A stretch of DNA of 64,000 bases from Candidatus Planktophila sulfonica (GTDB lineage: Bacteria > Actinomycetota > Actinomycetes > Nanopelagicales > Nanopelagicaceae). Positions within the stretch are counted from its first letter, which is position 1; each line of letters starts with the position of its first letter. Below, piece after piece: positions 26,486 through 35,038 of the stretch. Below the pieces are notes generated by a model that worked only from the letters and a program-made list of their open reading frames with translations, was not told where the DNA came from and searched no databases. The stretch is taken from positions 186,001 through 250,000 of the forward strand of contig NZ_CP016773.1 of assembly GCF_002288065.1 (NCBI RefSeq), read 5' to 3'. Made by a program: the position numbers and the translations under genes.

Positions 26486-26505
26486 CTTCTCGCTATCCTT
26501 CACCT

Positions 26506-27612
26506 ATGGCTCGCGAATACAACCTCGAAATCAATGAGATTGGCGCGACCCTTACCTCGATTGAAAAGGTATTAGATCTTCCAAAGCTTGAAGCGGAAGC
26601 GGTAGAGCTAGAGGCTGCAGCTGGAGTTCCGAATCTGTGGGATGACCCTGAGAAGGCTCAAGCTGTGACAAGTAAGTTGTCACGAGTGCAATCAACGATT
26701 GCTCGCCTTAAGGGATTGCGTCGTCGCGTTGATGATCTGCCGGTTCTCTTTGAATTAGCAGCCGGTGAACCCGATGGATCAGCGTTGCTTGATGCAGAGA
26801 GCGAACTCGACTCCACTGTGAAGGCGATTAGCGAGTTAGAGGTAACAACTCTTCTCAATGGCGAATATGACGACCGAGATGCTTTGATCACGATTCGCTC
26901 TGAAGCAGGTGGCGTTGAAGCAGCCGACTGGGCAGAAATGTTGATGCGTATGTATCTGCGTTACTGCGAACGCCATGAACATAAGGTCGATGTCCTTGAA
27001 ACTTCCTACGCTGAAGAAGCGGGAATCAAATCAACAACATTCCGAGTAAGCGCTCCATACGCATATGGAACTCTTTCGGTAGAACAAGGCACTCACCGTT
27101 TGGTTCGCATCTCGCCATTTGATTCACAATCTCGTCGCCACACTTCATTTGCTGGCGTTGAAGTTGTTCCTGTTGTGGAACAGAGCGATCACATTGAGCT
27201 AGATGAGAAAGAAATCCGCGTCGATGTTTATCGCTCATCTGGCCCTGGGGGACAGGGCGTTAATACAACTGACTCTGCAGTTCGCTTAACTCACATTCCA
27301 ACTGGAATCGTTGTCTCATGTCAGAACGAGCGTTCGCAGATTCAAAATAAAGCTACAGCTATGGCTGTTCTGCAATCAAAGTTATTGGAACGTCGTCGCC
27401 AAGAAGAGCAGGCAAAGATCAATGCTCTTAAGGGTGATAACTCAGGATCATGGGGGAATCAGATGCGTTCCTATGTTCTGGCGCCTTATCAAATGGTGAA
27501 AGATCTTCGAAATAACCATGAAACAGGCAATACATCTGCAGTACTTAATGGCGAGATTGATGATTTCATCGAAGCGGGAATTCGCTGGCGCCGTAGCGCA
27601 TCTCACTCTTAA
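26506..27612 (+). CDS. prfB: Peptide chain release factor 2
   Basis: This 368-residue protein has the SPF stop-codon recognition tripeptide (203-205) and the GGQ hydrolysis motif (248-250), and is full length. It recognises UGA and UAA. There is no internal stop or slippery site, so the programmed frameshift used by many bacteria is absent, as in other actinobacteria. TATCCT lies six bases before the ATG with no Shine-Dalgarno, indicating its own leaderless promoter just after the pilus cluster. Confidence 0.96.
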   Translation: MAREYNLEINEIGATLTSIEKVLDLPKLEAEAVELEAAAGVPNLWDDPEKAQAVTSKLSRVQSTIARLKGLRRRVDDLPVLFELAAGEPDGSALLDAESELDSTVKAISELEVTTLLNGEYDDRDALITIRSEAGGVEAADWAEMLMRMYLRYCERHEHKVDVLETSYAEEAGIKSTTFRVSAPYAYGTLSVEQGTHRLVRISPFDSQSRRHTSFAGVEVVPVVEQSDHIELDEKEIRVDVYRSSGPGGQGVNTTDSAVRLTHIPTGIVVSCQNERSQIQNKATAMAVLQSKLLERRRQEEQAKINALKGDNSGSWGNQMRSYVLAPYQMVKDLRNNHETGNTSAVLNGEIDDFIEAGIRWRRSASHS

Positions 27613-27691
27613 TCCTGTGAATTGCCATTAAATAACGCGAATCAACCCTGAATTTCCGCTCGCGCTCCATAAACTAAGCCCAGGTCTCAAA

Positions 27692-27725
27692 CGTGCACCC
27701 CTGCACGAATTTCGCACCCAGTGCG
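27692..27725 (+). other. Tandem mini-hairpins with C-rich loops in the ftsE leader
   Basis: CGTGCA-CCCC-TGCACG (27692-27707) and CGCAC-CCA-GTGCG (27713-27725) are two perfect short stems with loops CCCC and CCCA. They end about nine bases before the ftsE Shine-Dalgarno, so they may affect translation or RNA stability. Confidence 0.5.
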
Positions 27726-27744
27726 TCAAAATAAGGAGCAGCGC

Positions 27745-28434
27745 GTGATTAAGTTTGAAAATGTAACGAAGATTTACTCAGGTCAGGATCGCCCTGCCCT
27801 CGATAGCGTGAGCCTTGAAATCACTAAGGGCGAATTCGTCTTCTTGGTCGGTATGTCAGGTTCCGGTAAGTCAACCTTCTTACGTTTGATCCTGCGCGAA
27901 GAGCGACCGACTTCAGGAATTATTCACGTCGCTGGAAAAGATCTTGGAACTCTTGCAAACCATAAGGTTCCAGAACTTCGTCGCCAGCTCGGCACTGTCT
28001 TCCAGGATTTCCGTTTGCTTCCTAATAAAACTATTTCAGAGAACATTGCATTCTCACTTCACGTTCTTGGTTACTCGCAGAAAGAGATCAACCGCGAAGT
28101 TCCAGAGATGCTTGAACTCGTTGGACTTGAAGATAAGGGCGATCGTCTGCCATCTGAAATTTCTGGTGGAGAGCAACAGCGCGTGGCAATTGCTCGCGCA
28201 TATGTAACTCGTCCATCAATCATCATCGCCGACGAACCAACAGGAAACCTTGACCCGGCACTCTCTGTAGGAATCATGAAGTTACTTGATCGCATCAATC
28301 GTGAAGGCACCACAGTATTAATGGCTACACACGATTCAGGAATTGTTGATCAGATGCGCAAGCGCGTAATCGAACTTGATGGCGGCCATGTAATCCGCGA
28401 CCAAGTTCGTGGCGTTTATGGATACACGGGTTAA
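27745..28434 (+). CDS. ftsE: Cell-division ABC ATPase FtsE
   Basis: This 229-residue ABC ATPase has Walker A GMSGSGKS (36-43), the signature [13 protein letters not shown] and Walker [13 protein letters not shown]. It acts with FtsX to switch on peptidoglycan hydrolases at the division site. The GTG at 27745 is preferred because AAGGAG precedes it by six bases; the upstream GTG at 27721 has none. The prfB-ftsE-ftsX-smpB order is conserved in actinobacteria. Confidence 0.96.
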   Translation: MIKFENVTKIYSGQDRPALDSVSLEITKGEFVFLVGMSGSGKSTFLRLILREERPTSGIIHVAGKDLGTLANHKVPELRRQLGTVFQDFRLLPNKTISENIAFSLHVLGYSQKEINREVPEMLELVGLEDKGDRLPSEISGGEQQRVAIARAYVTRPSIIIADEPTGNLDPALSVGIMKLLDRINREGTTVLMATHDSGIVDQMRKRVIELDGGHVIRDQVRGVYGYTG

Positions 28435-28472
28435 TTCGACAGGCTAATCGTCAAAGGATATGAGGTAGAAAA

Positions 28473-29375
28473 ATGCGCGCAGGATTCTTAATGAGTGAAG
28501 TCCGAATTGGACTTCGCCGTAACCTCACCATGACCTTTGCCGTCATCGTCACAGTTGCTATCTCGCTCTCGCTCCTTGGCATCGGACTTCTCTCAAATTC
28601 ACAGGTCAGCGCCATGAAGGATTATTGGTATGACAAGATCGAAGTATCTGTATTCCTCTGCGGATCTCTCTCTGAATCACCTTCATGTGCAGGCGGAGTT
28701 GTAACTCCAGAACAGCGCGCAACAATTAAAGCAGATCTTGATGCACTTCCAGTTGTAGACAGCGTCTTCTACGAATCACAGACAGAAGCATTTGAGCGTT
28801 TTAAAGAGCGCTTTAAGGATTCAGCAATCGCACAGAACGTCACAGCAGATCAGCTTCCAGAGTCATTCCGCGTAAAACTCAAAGACCCAACACAATTCGA
28901 TGTTGTCGTCAGTGCATTTAGCGGTCGACCTGGTGTAGATATTGTTCAAGATCAACGCACCATTCTTGAGAAGTTCTTCCGTTTACTTGGCGTACTTCGC
29001 AACGGTGCACTTGCAGTTGGCCTTCTCTCAGTTCTTACAGCAGCGTTGCTTATTAGCAACACACTTCGTATCGCAGCATTTAACCGTCGCCGTGAAACTG
29101 GTGTCATGAAGTTGGTCGGAGCATCTTCTTGGTCGATTCAACTTCCATTCCTTCTCGAAGGAATTTTCTCTGCCTTTATCGGTTGGGGACTTGCTACCGG
29201 TCTTCTTGCAGGGCTTAAGTACGTAGTCCAAGAGAAGGTCGCGCCTCTTCTTACCTTCACCAAGTTCTTCGGTTGGGGCGAAGTTGCGGCAGCTTCTGCG
29301 TGGTTGCTCCTTACAGGCCTCGTGGTTTCAACGATTGCTTCTCTCATTACCCTTCGCCGTTATTTGAAGGTTTAA
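28473..29375 (+). CDS. ftsX: Cell-division membrane protein FtsX
   Basis: This 300-residue protein has four membrane helices (about 17-40, 172-197, 225-247, 268-290) and a large outer loop (41-165). The loop carries two Cys (FLCGSLSESPSCAG) that may form a disulfide, as in the mycobacterial protein. It transmits FtsE ATPase action to cell-wall hydrolases. GAGGT lies upstream of the ATG. The 38-base gap after ftsE suggests cotranscription. Confidence 0.95.
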   Translation: MRAGFLMSEVRIGLRRNLTMTFAVIVTVAISLSLLGIGLLSNSQVSAMKDYWYDKIEVSVFLCGSLSESPSCAGGVVTPEQRATIKADLDALPVVDSVFYESQTEAFERFKERFKDSAIAQNVTADQLPESFRVKLKDPTQFDVVVSAFSGRPGVDIVQDQRTILEKFFRLLGVLRNGALAVGLLSVLTAALLISNTLRIAAFNRRRETGVMKLVGASSWSIQLPFLLEGIFSAFIGWGLATGLLAGLKYVVQEKVAPLLTFTKFFGWGEVAAASAWLLLTGLVVSTIASLITLRRYLKV

Positions 29376-29413
29376 TTAGCCCTTCAAAGTAATACTTGCT
29401 GGGAGGTGAGCTC

Positions 29414-29896
29414 ATGGTTAAAGAACTAGGTAAGAAGCTCATCGCTCAGAACAAGAAAGCTCGTCACGATTTCTCCATTGATGATGTCTATGAATGTGGC
29501 ATCGTCTTAATGGGAACAGAAGTGAAATCACTCCGTGCAGGCCGCGCATCTCTGATCGACGGCTTCGCCATGGTTGAAAATGGCGAACTCTGGCTACATG
29601 GCGTCCACATTCCTGAATACACCGAAGGAACGTGGACAAACCACACACCACGACGAAAGCGAAAGTTGCTTGTTCATAAACTTGAACTTCGCAAGATTGC
29701 TGCGCGCACAAAGGATTCTGGAATCACTCTCGTTCCATTACAGCTCTACTTTAAAGATGGAAAAGCGAAGATTGAAGTCGCTGTTGCCAAGGGTAAGAAG
29801 GCGCACGATAAGCGTTCTACTTTGATGGAGCAGCAAGCAACCCGTGAAGTAAACCGCGAGCTATCACGCCGCCAATCAGGCAAAGACTCCTTCTAG
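29414..29896 (+). CDS. smpB: SsrA-binding protein
   Basis: This 160-residue protein has the family core ([41 protein letters not shown]) and a basic C-terminal tail ([12 protein letters not shown]) that occupies the ribosomal mRNA channel. The ATG at 29414 follows GGGAGGTGA by four to five bases; the earlier codon at 29396 lies upstream of that site and is rejected. Its RNA partner, tmRNA, begins 115 bases downstream. Confidence 0.96.
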   Translation: MVKELGKKLIAQNKKARHDFSIDDVYECGIVLMGTEVKSLRAGRASLIDGFAMVENGELWLHGVHIPEYTEGTWTNHTPRRKRKLLVHKLELRKIAARTKDSGITLVPLQLYFKDGKAKIEVAVAKGKKAHDKRSTLMEQQATREVNRELSRRQSGKDSF

Positions 29897-29945
29897 TTTT
29901 CACGCTTAGATTTTCGGGAATTTCTCACTTGTCTTATGCGTTCTC

Positions 29946-29951
29946 TATACT
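29946..29951 (+). promoter_or_regulatory. -10 element upstream of ssrA
   Basis: TATACT lies about 60 bases before the mature tmRNA end. I see no good -35 at the usual distance. It implies a precursor with a roughly 50-base 5' leader. Confidence 0.45.
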
Positions 29952-30010
29952 GAATGCACAACTTAATAAAACGCTCTTCAACGTTCCCAACCTAGCCTGG
30001 CTAGAAAATT

Positions 30011-30381
30011 GGGGGTGAACGGTCTCGACTTTAGTTGTTGAGGCAGGGGAAGCGGGCCGAGGAAGCCGGGATGATCTCGTAAACCATGAAACCTGTGCAC
30101 AAATAACTGCAGACAACAGTCGCAGTGATTTCGCTCTAGCTGCATAAGCTAGTACCGAATCCGTCAGCCCGGGCGCGCTCTCGTCCCGGAACCTGGCGTC
30201 GCTAGAGAGCTTTTCATCGAGATAGCGTTGCGAATATCTCGAGAGAACAGTTTCGCAAATGAGTTCGTTGAATACTTGTGTGTAAGAGATTCAGGACTGA
30301 GAAAACGATAAACACACTACGCCCGTAGAAGCCCTGTTTTAATTCTGAAGGACCCGGGTTCGATTCCCGGCACCTCCACCA
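30011..30381 (+). ncRNA. ssrA: Transfer-messenger RNA (tmRNA)
   Basis: The ends form a tRNA-like acceptor (GGGGGTG with CACCTCC) that includes the G3-U70 pair for alanine charging, a T arm with GGTTCGATTCC, and an encoded CCA at 30379-30381. The open tag frame runs from GCA 30109 to TAA 30145 and encodes ADNSRSDFALAA, close to known actinobacterial tags. It rescues stalled ribosomes with SmpB, whose gene is adjacent. The 3' end lies three bases from the stop of the convergent DUF3039 gene, and I saw no terminator hairpin behind it. Confidence 0.96.
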
Positions 30382-30384
30382 GTT

Positions 30385-30672
30385 CTATTCTGAATCTTTT
30401 GGTCCTTCGCGCAGACCGTCGTAAATCTCTTTGCAGATTGGGCAGACGGGATACTTCTGCGGATCACGGGAAGGAACCCATTTCTTTCCGCATAAAGCGC
30501 GGACAGATTTACCGGTTACTGCTGATTCAACAATCTTCTCTTTCTTAATGTAATGAGCAAAGCGATCATGCCCACCATCATCTTCTTGTTCTACGGGGCG
30601 AGTGAGTGTGTCTGTATCTGCACCAGTAATAGGTGAATCAAGCGTTGGTAGACCGCGGTCGAAAATACCCAT
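30385..30672 (-). CDS. DUF3039 family protein, zinc-ribbon-like
   Basis: This 95-residue protein begins MGIFDRGLPTLDSP. Toward the C-terminus CPICKEIYDGL gives a CxxC pair (with VCPIC), and ALCGKKW provides another Cys, suggesting a zinc site. It matches the actinobacterial DUF3039 family of unknown function. Longer in-frame readings overlap argF on the other strand and lack the family start. It is divergent from argF by 35 bases and convergent with tmRNA. Confidence 0.85.
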   Translation of the reverse strand: MGIFDRGLPTLDSPITGADTDTLTRPVEQEDDGGHDRFAHYIKKEKIVESAVTGKSVRALCGKKWVPSRDPQKYPVCPICKEIYDGLREGPKDSE

Positions 30673-30707
30673 ACTCCTAGTATCTAATATGACTGTAGAA
30701 TCTCCCA

Positions 30708-31652
30708 ATGAAAGACTTACTACGCACAGAGCACCTTTCCCGCGCTGATGTCGATTTACTCCTCGATACAGCTGCTGACTTTGCGAAGAATCCGCTCCGC
30801 TCCAACACAGCGTTGAGCAATAAGACTGTCGCGATCTACATGACCAAGCCTTCAACACGTACTCGCTTGGCTTCAGAAACAGCAGTGGCACACCTTGGCG
30901 GAACACCTATCTTTATCCGCGGCGATGATCTGCAGCTTGGTCGCGGTGAAACTATCGCTGATACAGCAAAGATCATCAGCGGTTTCTGTGATGCGCTCAT
31001 TATTCGTACCTTTAAACAATCTGATGTCGATGAACTCGGCGCTGAATCTTCAATTCCTGTCATCAATGGACTCACCGATGATGATCACCCAACTCAGCTT
31101 CTTGCAGATTGGGTAACAATCCGCGAGAACTTTGGCAACGACATCAAGGGCCGCAAATTTGTTTATCTCGGCGACGGAAACAATATGACCCACGCCTGGT
31201 TGATCATGGGCGCAATCATGGGCGCACATGTTGTTGCAGCAACGCCTGATGGTAAGTGGGCACCAGATGCAGCAGTAGTTGCAAAGGCGAAAGAGATTGC
31301 CGCAAAGAGCGGCGGAACTATTGAAGTAACTACAGATGCAGAAGCTGCAGCAAAGGGTGCATCAGTTCTCTACACAGATGTGTGGATGTCGATGGGCGAT
31401 CCTGAAGTAGAGCGCACCGAAAAGATGAAGGCGCTTGCGCCGTATGCAGTGACCGAGAATTTGATGTCACTGACAGAGAAAGATTCCATCTTTATGCACT
31501 GCCTTCCTGCTCACCGTGGTGAAGAAGTTGAAGCGTCAGTGATTGATGGACCAAAGTCAGTCATCTGGCGCGAGGCGTATCACCGCCGCACAACGATTCA
31601 AGCGTTGCTCTATCACCTCACCCGCGGTGAATTAAAGGGTTTGCCGAGATAA
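30708..31652 (+). CDS. argF: Ornithine carbamoyltransferase
   Basis: This 314-residue protein has the carbamoyl-phosphate site STRTR (about 45-49), DDHPTQLLADW, and the ornithine-side HCLPAHRGEEV near 265. It converts ornithine and carbamoyl phosphate to citrulline in arginine synthesis. TAGAAT lies six bases before the ATG (leaderless layout). It stands alone rather than in an arg operon, with DUF3039 divergent and the transhydrogenase genes downstream after 142 bases. Confidence 0.95.
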   Translation: MKDLLRTEHLSRADVDLLLDTAADFAKNPLRSNTALSNKTVAIYMTKPSTRTRLASETAVAHLGGTPIFIRGDDLQLGRGETIADTAKIISGFCDALIIRTFKQSDVDELGAESSIPVINGLTDDDHPTQLLADWVTIRENFGNDIKGRKFVYLGDGNNMTHAWLIMGAIMGAHVVAATPDGKWAPDAAVVAKAKEIAAKSGGTIEVTTDAEAAAKGASVLYTDVWMSMGDPEVERTEKMKALAPYAVTENLMSLTEKDSIFMHCLPAHRGEEVEASVIDGPKSVIWREAYHRRTTIQALLYHLTRGELKGLPR

Positions 31653-31661
31653 TTACTAAGC

Positions 31662-31692
31662 AAGTCCCTGGCTAACAATCGCTGCGGGACTT
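31662..31692 (+). terminator. Weak terminator-like hairpin after argF
   Basis: AAGTCCC (31662-31668) and GGGACTT (31686-31692) can pair with a 17-base loop, followed by CTTATTAATTATC. The stem is short and the T run is poor, so this is only a candidate. Confidence 0.35.
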
Positions 31693-31794
31693 CTTATTAA
31701 TTATCTCTTTATGTCGAGATAGTTCTGCGGCAATTGGCCGAATCTGATGCAATTCGCATAGCCCTCTCGGCATTCACCCACTACCTTTATCGCC

Positions 31795-32940
31795 ATGAGA
31801 GTAGCTGTTCCTAGAGAAATCAGAGATGGTGAGAAGCGCGTAGCGCTCGTGCCAGATGTCATCAATAAGTTAACGCGACTTGGTTATGAAGTCGTCATTG
31901 AATCTGGAGCAGGCGTTCATTCGCAAGCAACGGATGATCTCTTTACAGCTGCAGGTGCCACAGTAAAGAGTGGCAACGTTATTAGTGATGCAGATGTGGT
32001 TCTCTCCGTTACCTCACTGACACCAGCGCAGATGGGCAGCCTCAAGAAAGGCGCCGTCACAATCTCTTTCCTTTCTCCAGTTACTGCAGTTGATTCAATC
32101 GATGCAGCAACAAGTGCCGGAGTAACAGCCTTCTCACTTGAACTCGTTCCACGTATTTCACGCGCGCAATCTATGGATGCGCTTACGTCACAAGCACTCT
32201 GTGCTGGATATCGCGCAGCACTTGTCGGCGCTGAACTTTCACCACGATTCTTCCCAATGCTTATGACGGCTGCGGGAACAGTTACACCGGCTCAGGTACT
32301 TGTTCTCGGAGCAGGTGTTGCAGGACTTCAAGCAATTGCAACAGCTCGCCGACTTGGCGGCGTTGTAAGCGCTTATGACGTTCGTCCTTCATCTGCTGAT
32401 GAAGTGAAGTCAATGGGTGCAACATTTATCAACCTTGAACTCGAAGCACTCGAAGGCGCTGGCGGTTATGCGCGCGAAATGACAGAAGAGCGCGCAGCAA
32501 AGCAGCGTGAACTTTTGACTCCGTACATTGCAAAGTCACATGTAGTGATTACAACGGCAGCAGTTCCAGGACGCACAGCACCTCGCTTAATGACAGCGCA
32601 GATGGTTGATGCGATGGATGCCGGAACAATCATCGTTGACTTAGCTGCAGAAACTGGCGGAAACGTCGAAGGATCAAAGCCAGGTGAGATTGTTGTTACC
32701 GCAAAGGGCGTTCAGATCTGGGGCGGTAAAGATGTACCAAGCCAGCTCCCATTCCACGCTTCTAGCTTGTATTCACGCAACGTCGTAAACCTTCTGACCT
32801 TGATGACCACGCCAAGTAAAGATGGAGCACCAGTTGCTCTCAATATTGATTTCACCGATGAGATCATCGACAAGTCAGCCACAACTCATGGTGGTGCCAA
32901 GCACACACCAGGAGCAAGCGAGAAGGGCGGTGCTAACTAA
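31795..32940 (+). CDS. pntAA: NAD(P) transhydrogenase alpha subunit, NAD(H)-binding part
   Basis: This 381-residue soluble domain I protein is related to alanine dehydrogenase. It begins MRVAVPREIRDGEKRVALVP, has RAQSMDALTSQALCAGYRA, and a dinucleotide fold with LGAGVAGLQAIATARRLGG (about 177-195). With the next two genes it makes the three-polypeptide, proton-translocating transhydrogenase that drives NADPH formation from NADH. TACCTT lies seven bases before the ATG. The stop overlaps the next start (TAATG). Confidence 0.95.
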   Translation: MRVAVPREIRDGEKRVALVPDVINKLTRLGYEVVIESGAGVHSQATDDLFTAAGATVKSGNVISDADVVLSVTSLTPAQMGSLKKGAVTISFLSPVTAVDSIDAATSAGVTAFSLELVPRISRAQSMDALTSQALCAGYRAALVGAELSPRFFPMLMTAAGTVTPAQVLVLGAGVAGLQAIATARRLGGVVSAYDVRPSSADEVKSMGATFINLELEALEGAGGYAREMTEERAAKQRELLTPYIAKSHVVITTAAVPGRTAPRLMTAQMVDAMDAGTIIVDLAAETGGNVEGSKPGEIVVTAKGVQIWGGKDVPSQLPFHASSLYSRNVVNLLTLMTTPSKDGAPVALNIDFTDEIIDKSATTHGGAKHTPGASEKGGAN

Positions 32941-33230
32941 TGGATGCAATCGCAATCATTTCCATCTTTACTCTCGCAGTCTTTGTGGGATTTGAAGTAG
33001 TTTCGAAAGTTTCTTCAACACTTCACACACCTTTGATGTCAGGTGCAAACGCAATCCACGGCGTCATTCTTGTTGGCGCCATCATCGTTGCCGATCACAG
33101 CGAATCAAATCTTGAACTCGGCTTATCTCTTGCCGCGATTGTCCTTGCGACAATCAATATGGTCGGCGGCTTCGTAGTTACAGACCGCATGCTCGAAATG
33201 TTTAAGCCGAAGAAGAAGGGGGGCGAATAA
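32940..33230 (+). CDS. pntAB: NAD(P) transhydrogenase alpha subunit, membrane part
   Basis: This 96-residue protein with three membrane helices (about 3-20, 35-52, 57-85) contains MSGANAIHGVILVGAI, the domain II segment of the proton channel, and ends in a Lys-rich tail (FKPKKKGGE). The split from PntAA follows the arrangement known from Rhodospirillum and mycobacteria. Both ends overlap neighbouring genes by a single base, so the three are probably translated together. Confidence 0.93.
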   Translation: MDAIAIISIFTLAVFVGFEVVSKVSSTLHTPLMSGANAIHGVILVGAIIVADHSESNLELGLSLAAIVLATINMVGGFVVTDRMLEMFKPKKKGGE

Positions 33231-34639
33231 TGAATAGCACTCTCTATAGCTTGATTGGCCTCGCTGCCGGTGTTGCTTTCATCTTGGCTCTCAAAGGCCT
33301 TTCCCATCCAAAGACAGCTCGTCGCGGAAACCTTATTGGCGCATTCGGTGCCACCGTTGCAACTCTCTCTGTATTTCTTTACGTCACTCCATCACATGGA
33401 GAAGAGGTAGGTCATTCTCTTCCACTTCATAACTTCTGGTGGATTCTTGGCGCAATTGCAGTTGGTCTCATCATTGGTGTGCCTGCAGCTCGCAAGGTCG
33501 AAATGACTCAGATGCCACAACTTGTTGCACTCTTTAACGGTGTGGGTGGTGGGGCAGCTGCTCTCGTTGCAATCGTTGAATATCTCAACCTTGGCGCAGA
33601 AGCCACAACTGCAGAAGTTATCTTCACTGTCTTTACCGTTGTTGTTGGCTGTGTTTCATTCAGCGGTTCGATCATCACATTTATGAAGCTGCAAGAGTTG
33701 ATGACAACGCGCCCTGTCGTATTCCCTGGCGGACGTTTCGTTATTGCAGGAACTCTCGCAGCAGTACTTGGTACTTCTGTTTGGGTTGTTGCAGCGCTCG
33801 GAACTACACCACTTCTAGTACTTGCTGTGCTCTCACTCCTGTTTGGTGTGCTCTTCGTACTTCCAGTCGGCGGCGCAGATGTGCCAATCGTTATCTCACT
33901 CCTTAACGCCTTTACTGGTCTTACCGTTGCAGCAAGTGGATATGTACTCTCATCAACACTTCTCATCATCGCCGGAACTCTCGTTGGTGCATCAGGAACT
34001 ATCTTGACTCGCTTGATGGCAGAGGCAATGGGCCGCTCCCTCTTTGGAACTTTGTTCGGCGCATTTACTGCAAAGCCACAAGAAGCATCAGGTTCAGCAG
34101 AAGAGCGTCCAGTGCGTTCAGGTTCTGCTGATGACGTTGCCATTCTTCTTAACTATGCACGCCGCGTTGTAATCGTTCCTGGCTTCGGTCTTGCTGTTGC
34201 ACAAGCTCAGCACACTGTCCGCGAACTCGCTGATTTGATGATCTCTAAGGGCATCGATGTTGCATATGGAATTCACCCAGTGGCAGGTCGTATGCCAGGA
34301 CATATGAACGTTCTTCTTGCTGAAGCAAACGTTCCTTACGATCAGCTAGCTGAAATGGATGAAGTAAATCCAACTTTCGGTCAGACAGATGTCGCGATAG
34401 TTATTGGAGCTAATGACGTCGTGAACCCTGCAGCGCAGACAACTCCAGGATGTCCTATCTATGGAATGCCGATTCTTGAAGTCAATCACGCATCGAACAT
34501 CATCTTCCTGAAGCGCTCAATGCGCCCAGGTTTTGCTGGTATCGAGAATGAACTTCTCTACGATCCAAAGACAATGTTGCTCTTTGGAGACGCAAAGGCA
34601 TCTCTTACAAAGGTTGTCTCAGCGCTTAAAGCACTTTAA
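33230..34639 (+). CDS. pntB: NAD(P) transhydrogenase beta subunit
   Basis: This 469-residue protein has about nine membrane helices (1-270) forming the rest of domain II, then the NADP(H)-binding domain III (about 300-469) with PGFGLAVAQAQH and GRMPGHMNVLLAEANVPYD. It binds NADP and couples hydride transfer to proton entry. In a rhodopsin-bearing cell this gives a direct path from light-made proton gradient to NADPH. It is convergent with the VOC gene ten bases away. Confidence 0.95.
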   Translation: MNSTLYSLIGLAAGVAFILALKGLSHPKTARRGNLIGAFGATVATLSVFLYVTPSHGEEVGHSLPLHNFWWILGAIAVGLIIGVPAARKVEMTQMPQLVALFNGVGGGAAALVAIVEYLNLGAEATTAEVIFTVFTVVVGCVSFSGSIITFMKLQELMTTRPVVFPGGRFVIAGTLAAVLGTSVWVVAALGTTPLLVLAVLSLLFGVLFVLPVGGADVPIVISLLNAFTGLTVAASGYVLSSTLLIIAGTLVGASGTILTRLMAEAMGRSLFGTLFGAFTAKPQEASGSAEERPVRSGSADDVAILLNYARRVVIVPGFGLAVAQAQHTVRELADLMISKGIDVAYGIHPVAGRMPGHMNVLLAEANVPYDQLAEMDEVNPTFGQTDVAIVIGANDVVNPAAQTTPGCPIYGMPILEVNHASNIIFLKRSMRPGFAGIENELLYDPKTMLLFGDAKASLTKVVSALKAL

Positions 34640-34649
34640 CTCGAGCGCT

Positions 34650-35030
34650 CTAAGACTGTCTTTCACGTAAGACACAGAACTCATTTCCTTCGGGATCTGC
34701 CATGACAACCCATGTACATGTGGGTTCAGCCGACTGTCCAATATCAATCTGCTTCGCTCCCAATTTCTCAAGGCGAGCAACTTCGGCAGCTTGATCATCA
34801 GGGCGAAGATCTAAATGCAATCTATTTTTGCCACTCTTAGGTGTTGAATTCTTCAAGAAGAGAATGTCAGGAAATCCGGTGTTCTTTGGATCGCCTAATT
34901 CGCGTTCAATCCAAACTTCAATCTCGTTTACATCTTCGCCAATTTTCCAACCAAGTGCTTCAGCCCAGAATTGAGCAAGCGCTAAAGGGTCTTGGGCGTC
35001 AATGGTGATGCATTGCAGTCTGAGTGCCAT
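34650..35030 (-). CDS. VOC/glyoxalase-superfamily protein
   Basis: This 126-residue protein has two paired beta-alpha-beta units: LQCITIDAQDPLALAQFWAEALGW at the start and RLHLDLRPDDQAAEVARLEKLGAKQ in the middle, ending with MADPEGNEFCVL. This is the vicinal-oxygen-chelate fold in its glyoxalase-like-domain form common in actinobacteria. The function is unknown and need not be glyoxalase. It follows the pirin gene by eight bases on the same strand, so it may share the pirin promoter and its operator. Confidence 0.85.
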   Translation of the reverse strand: MALRLQCITIDAQDPLALAQFWAEALGWKIGEDVNEIEVWIERELGDPKNTGFPDILFLKNSTPKSGKNRLHLDLRPDDQAAEVARLEKLGAKQIDIGQSAEPTCTWVVMADPEGNEFCVLRERQS

Positions 35031-35038
35031 GCAGGAAA

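Noticed and set aside
26506-26700. Programmed frameshift at the start of prfB
   Set aside because: The frame is continuous from the ATG; no in-frame TGA or slippery CTT-TGA is present.
34621-34649. AGCGCT repeats between pntB and the VOC gene as a terminator
   Set aside because: Six-base stem with a 17-base loop and no T run; too weak to support.
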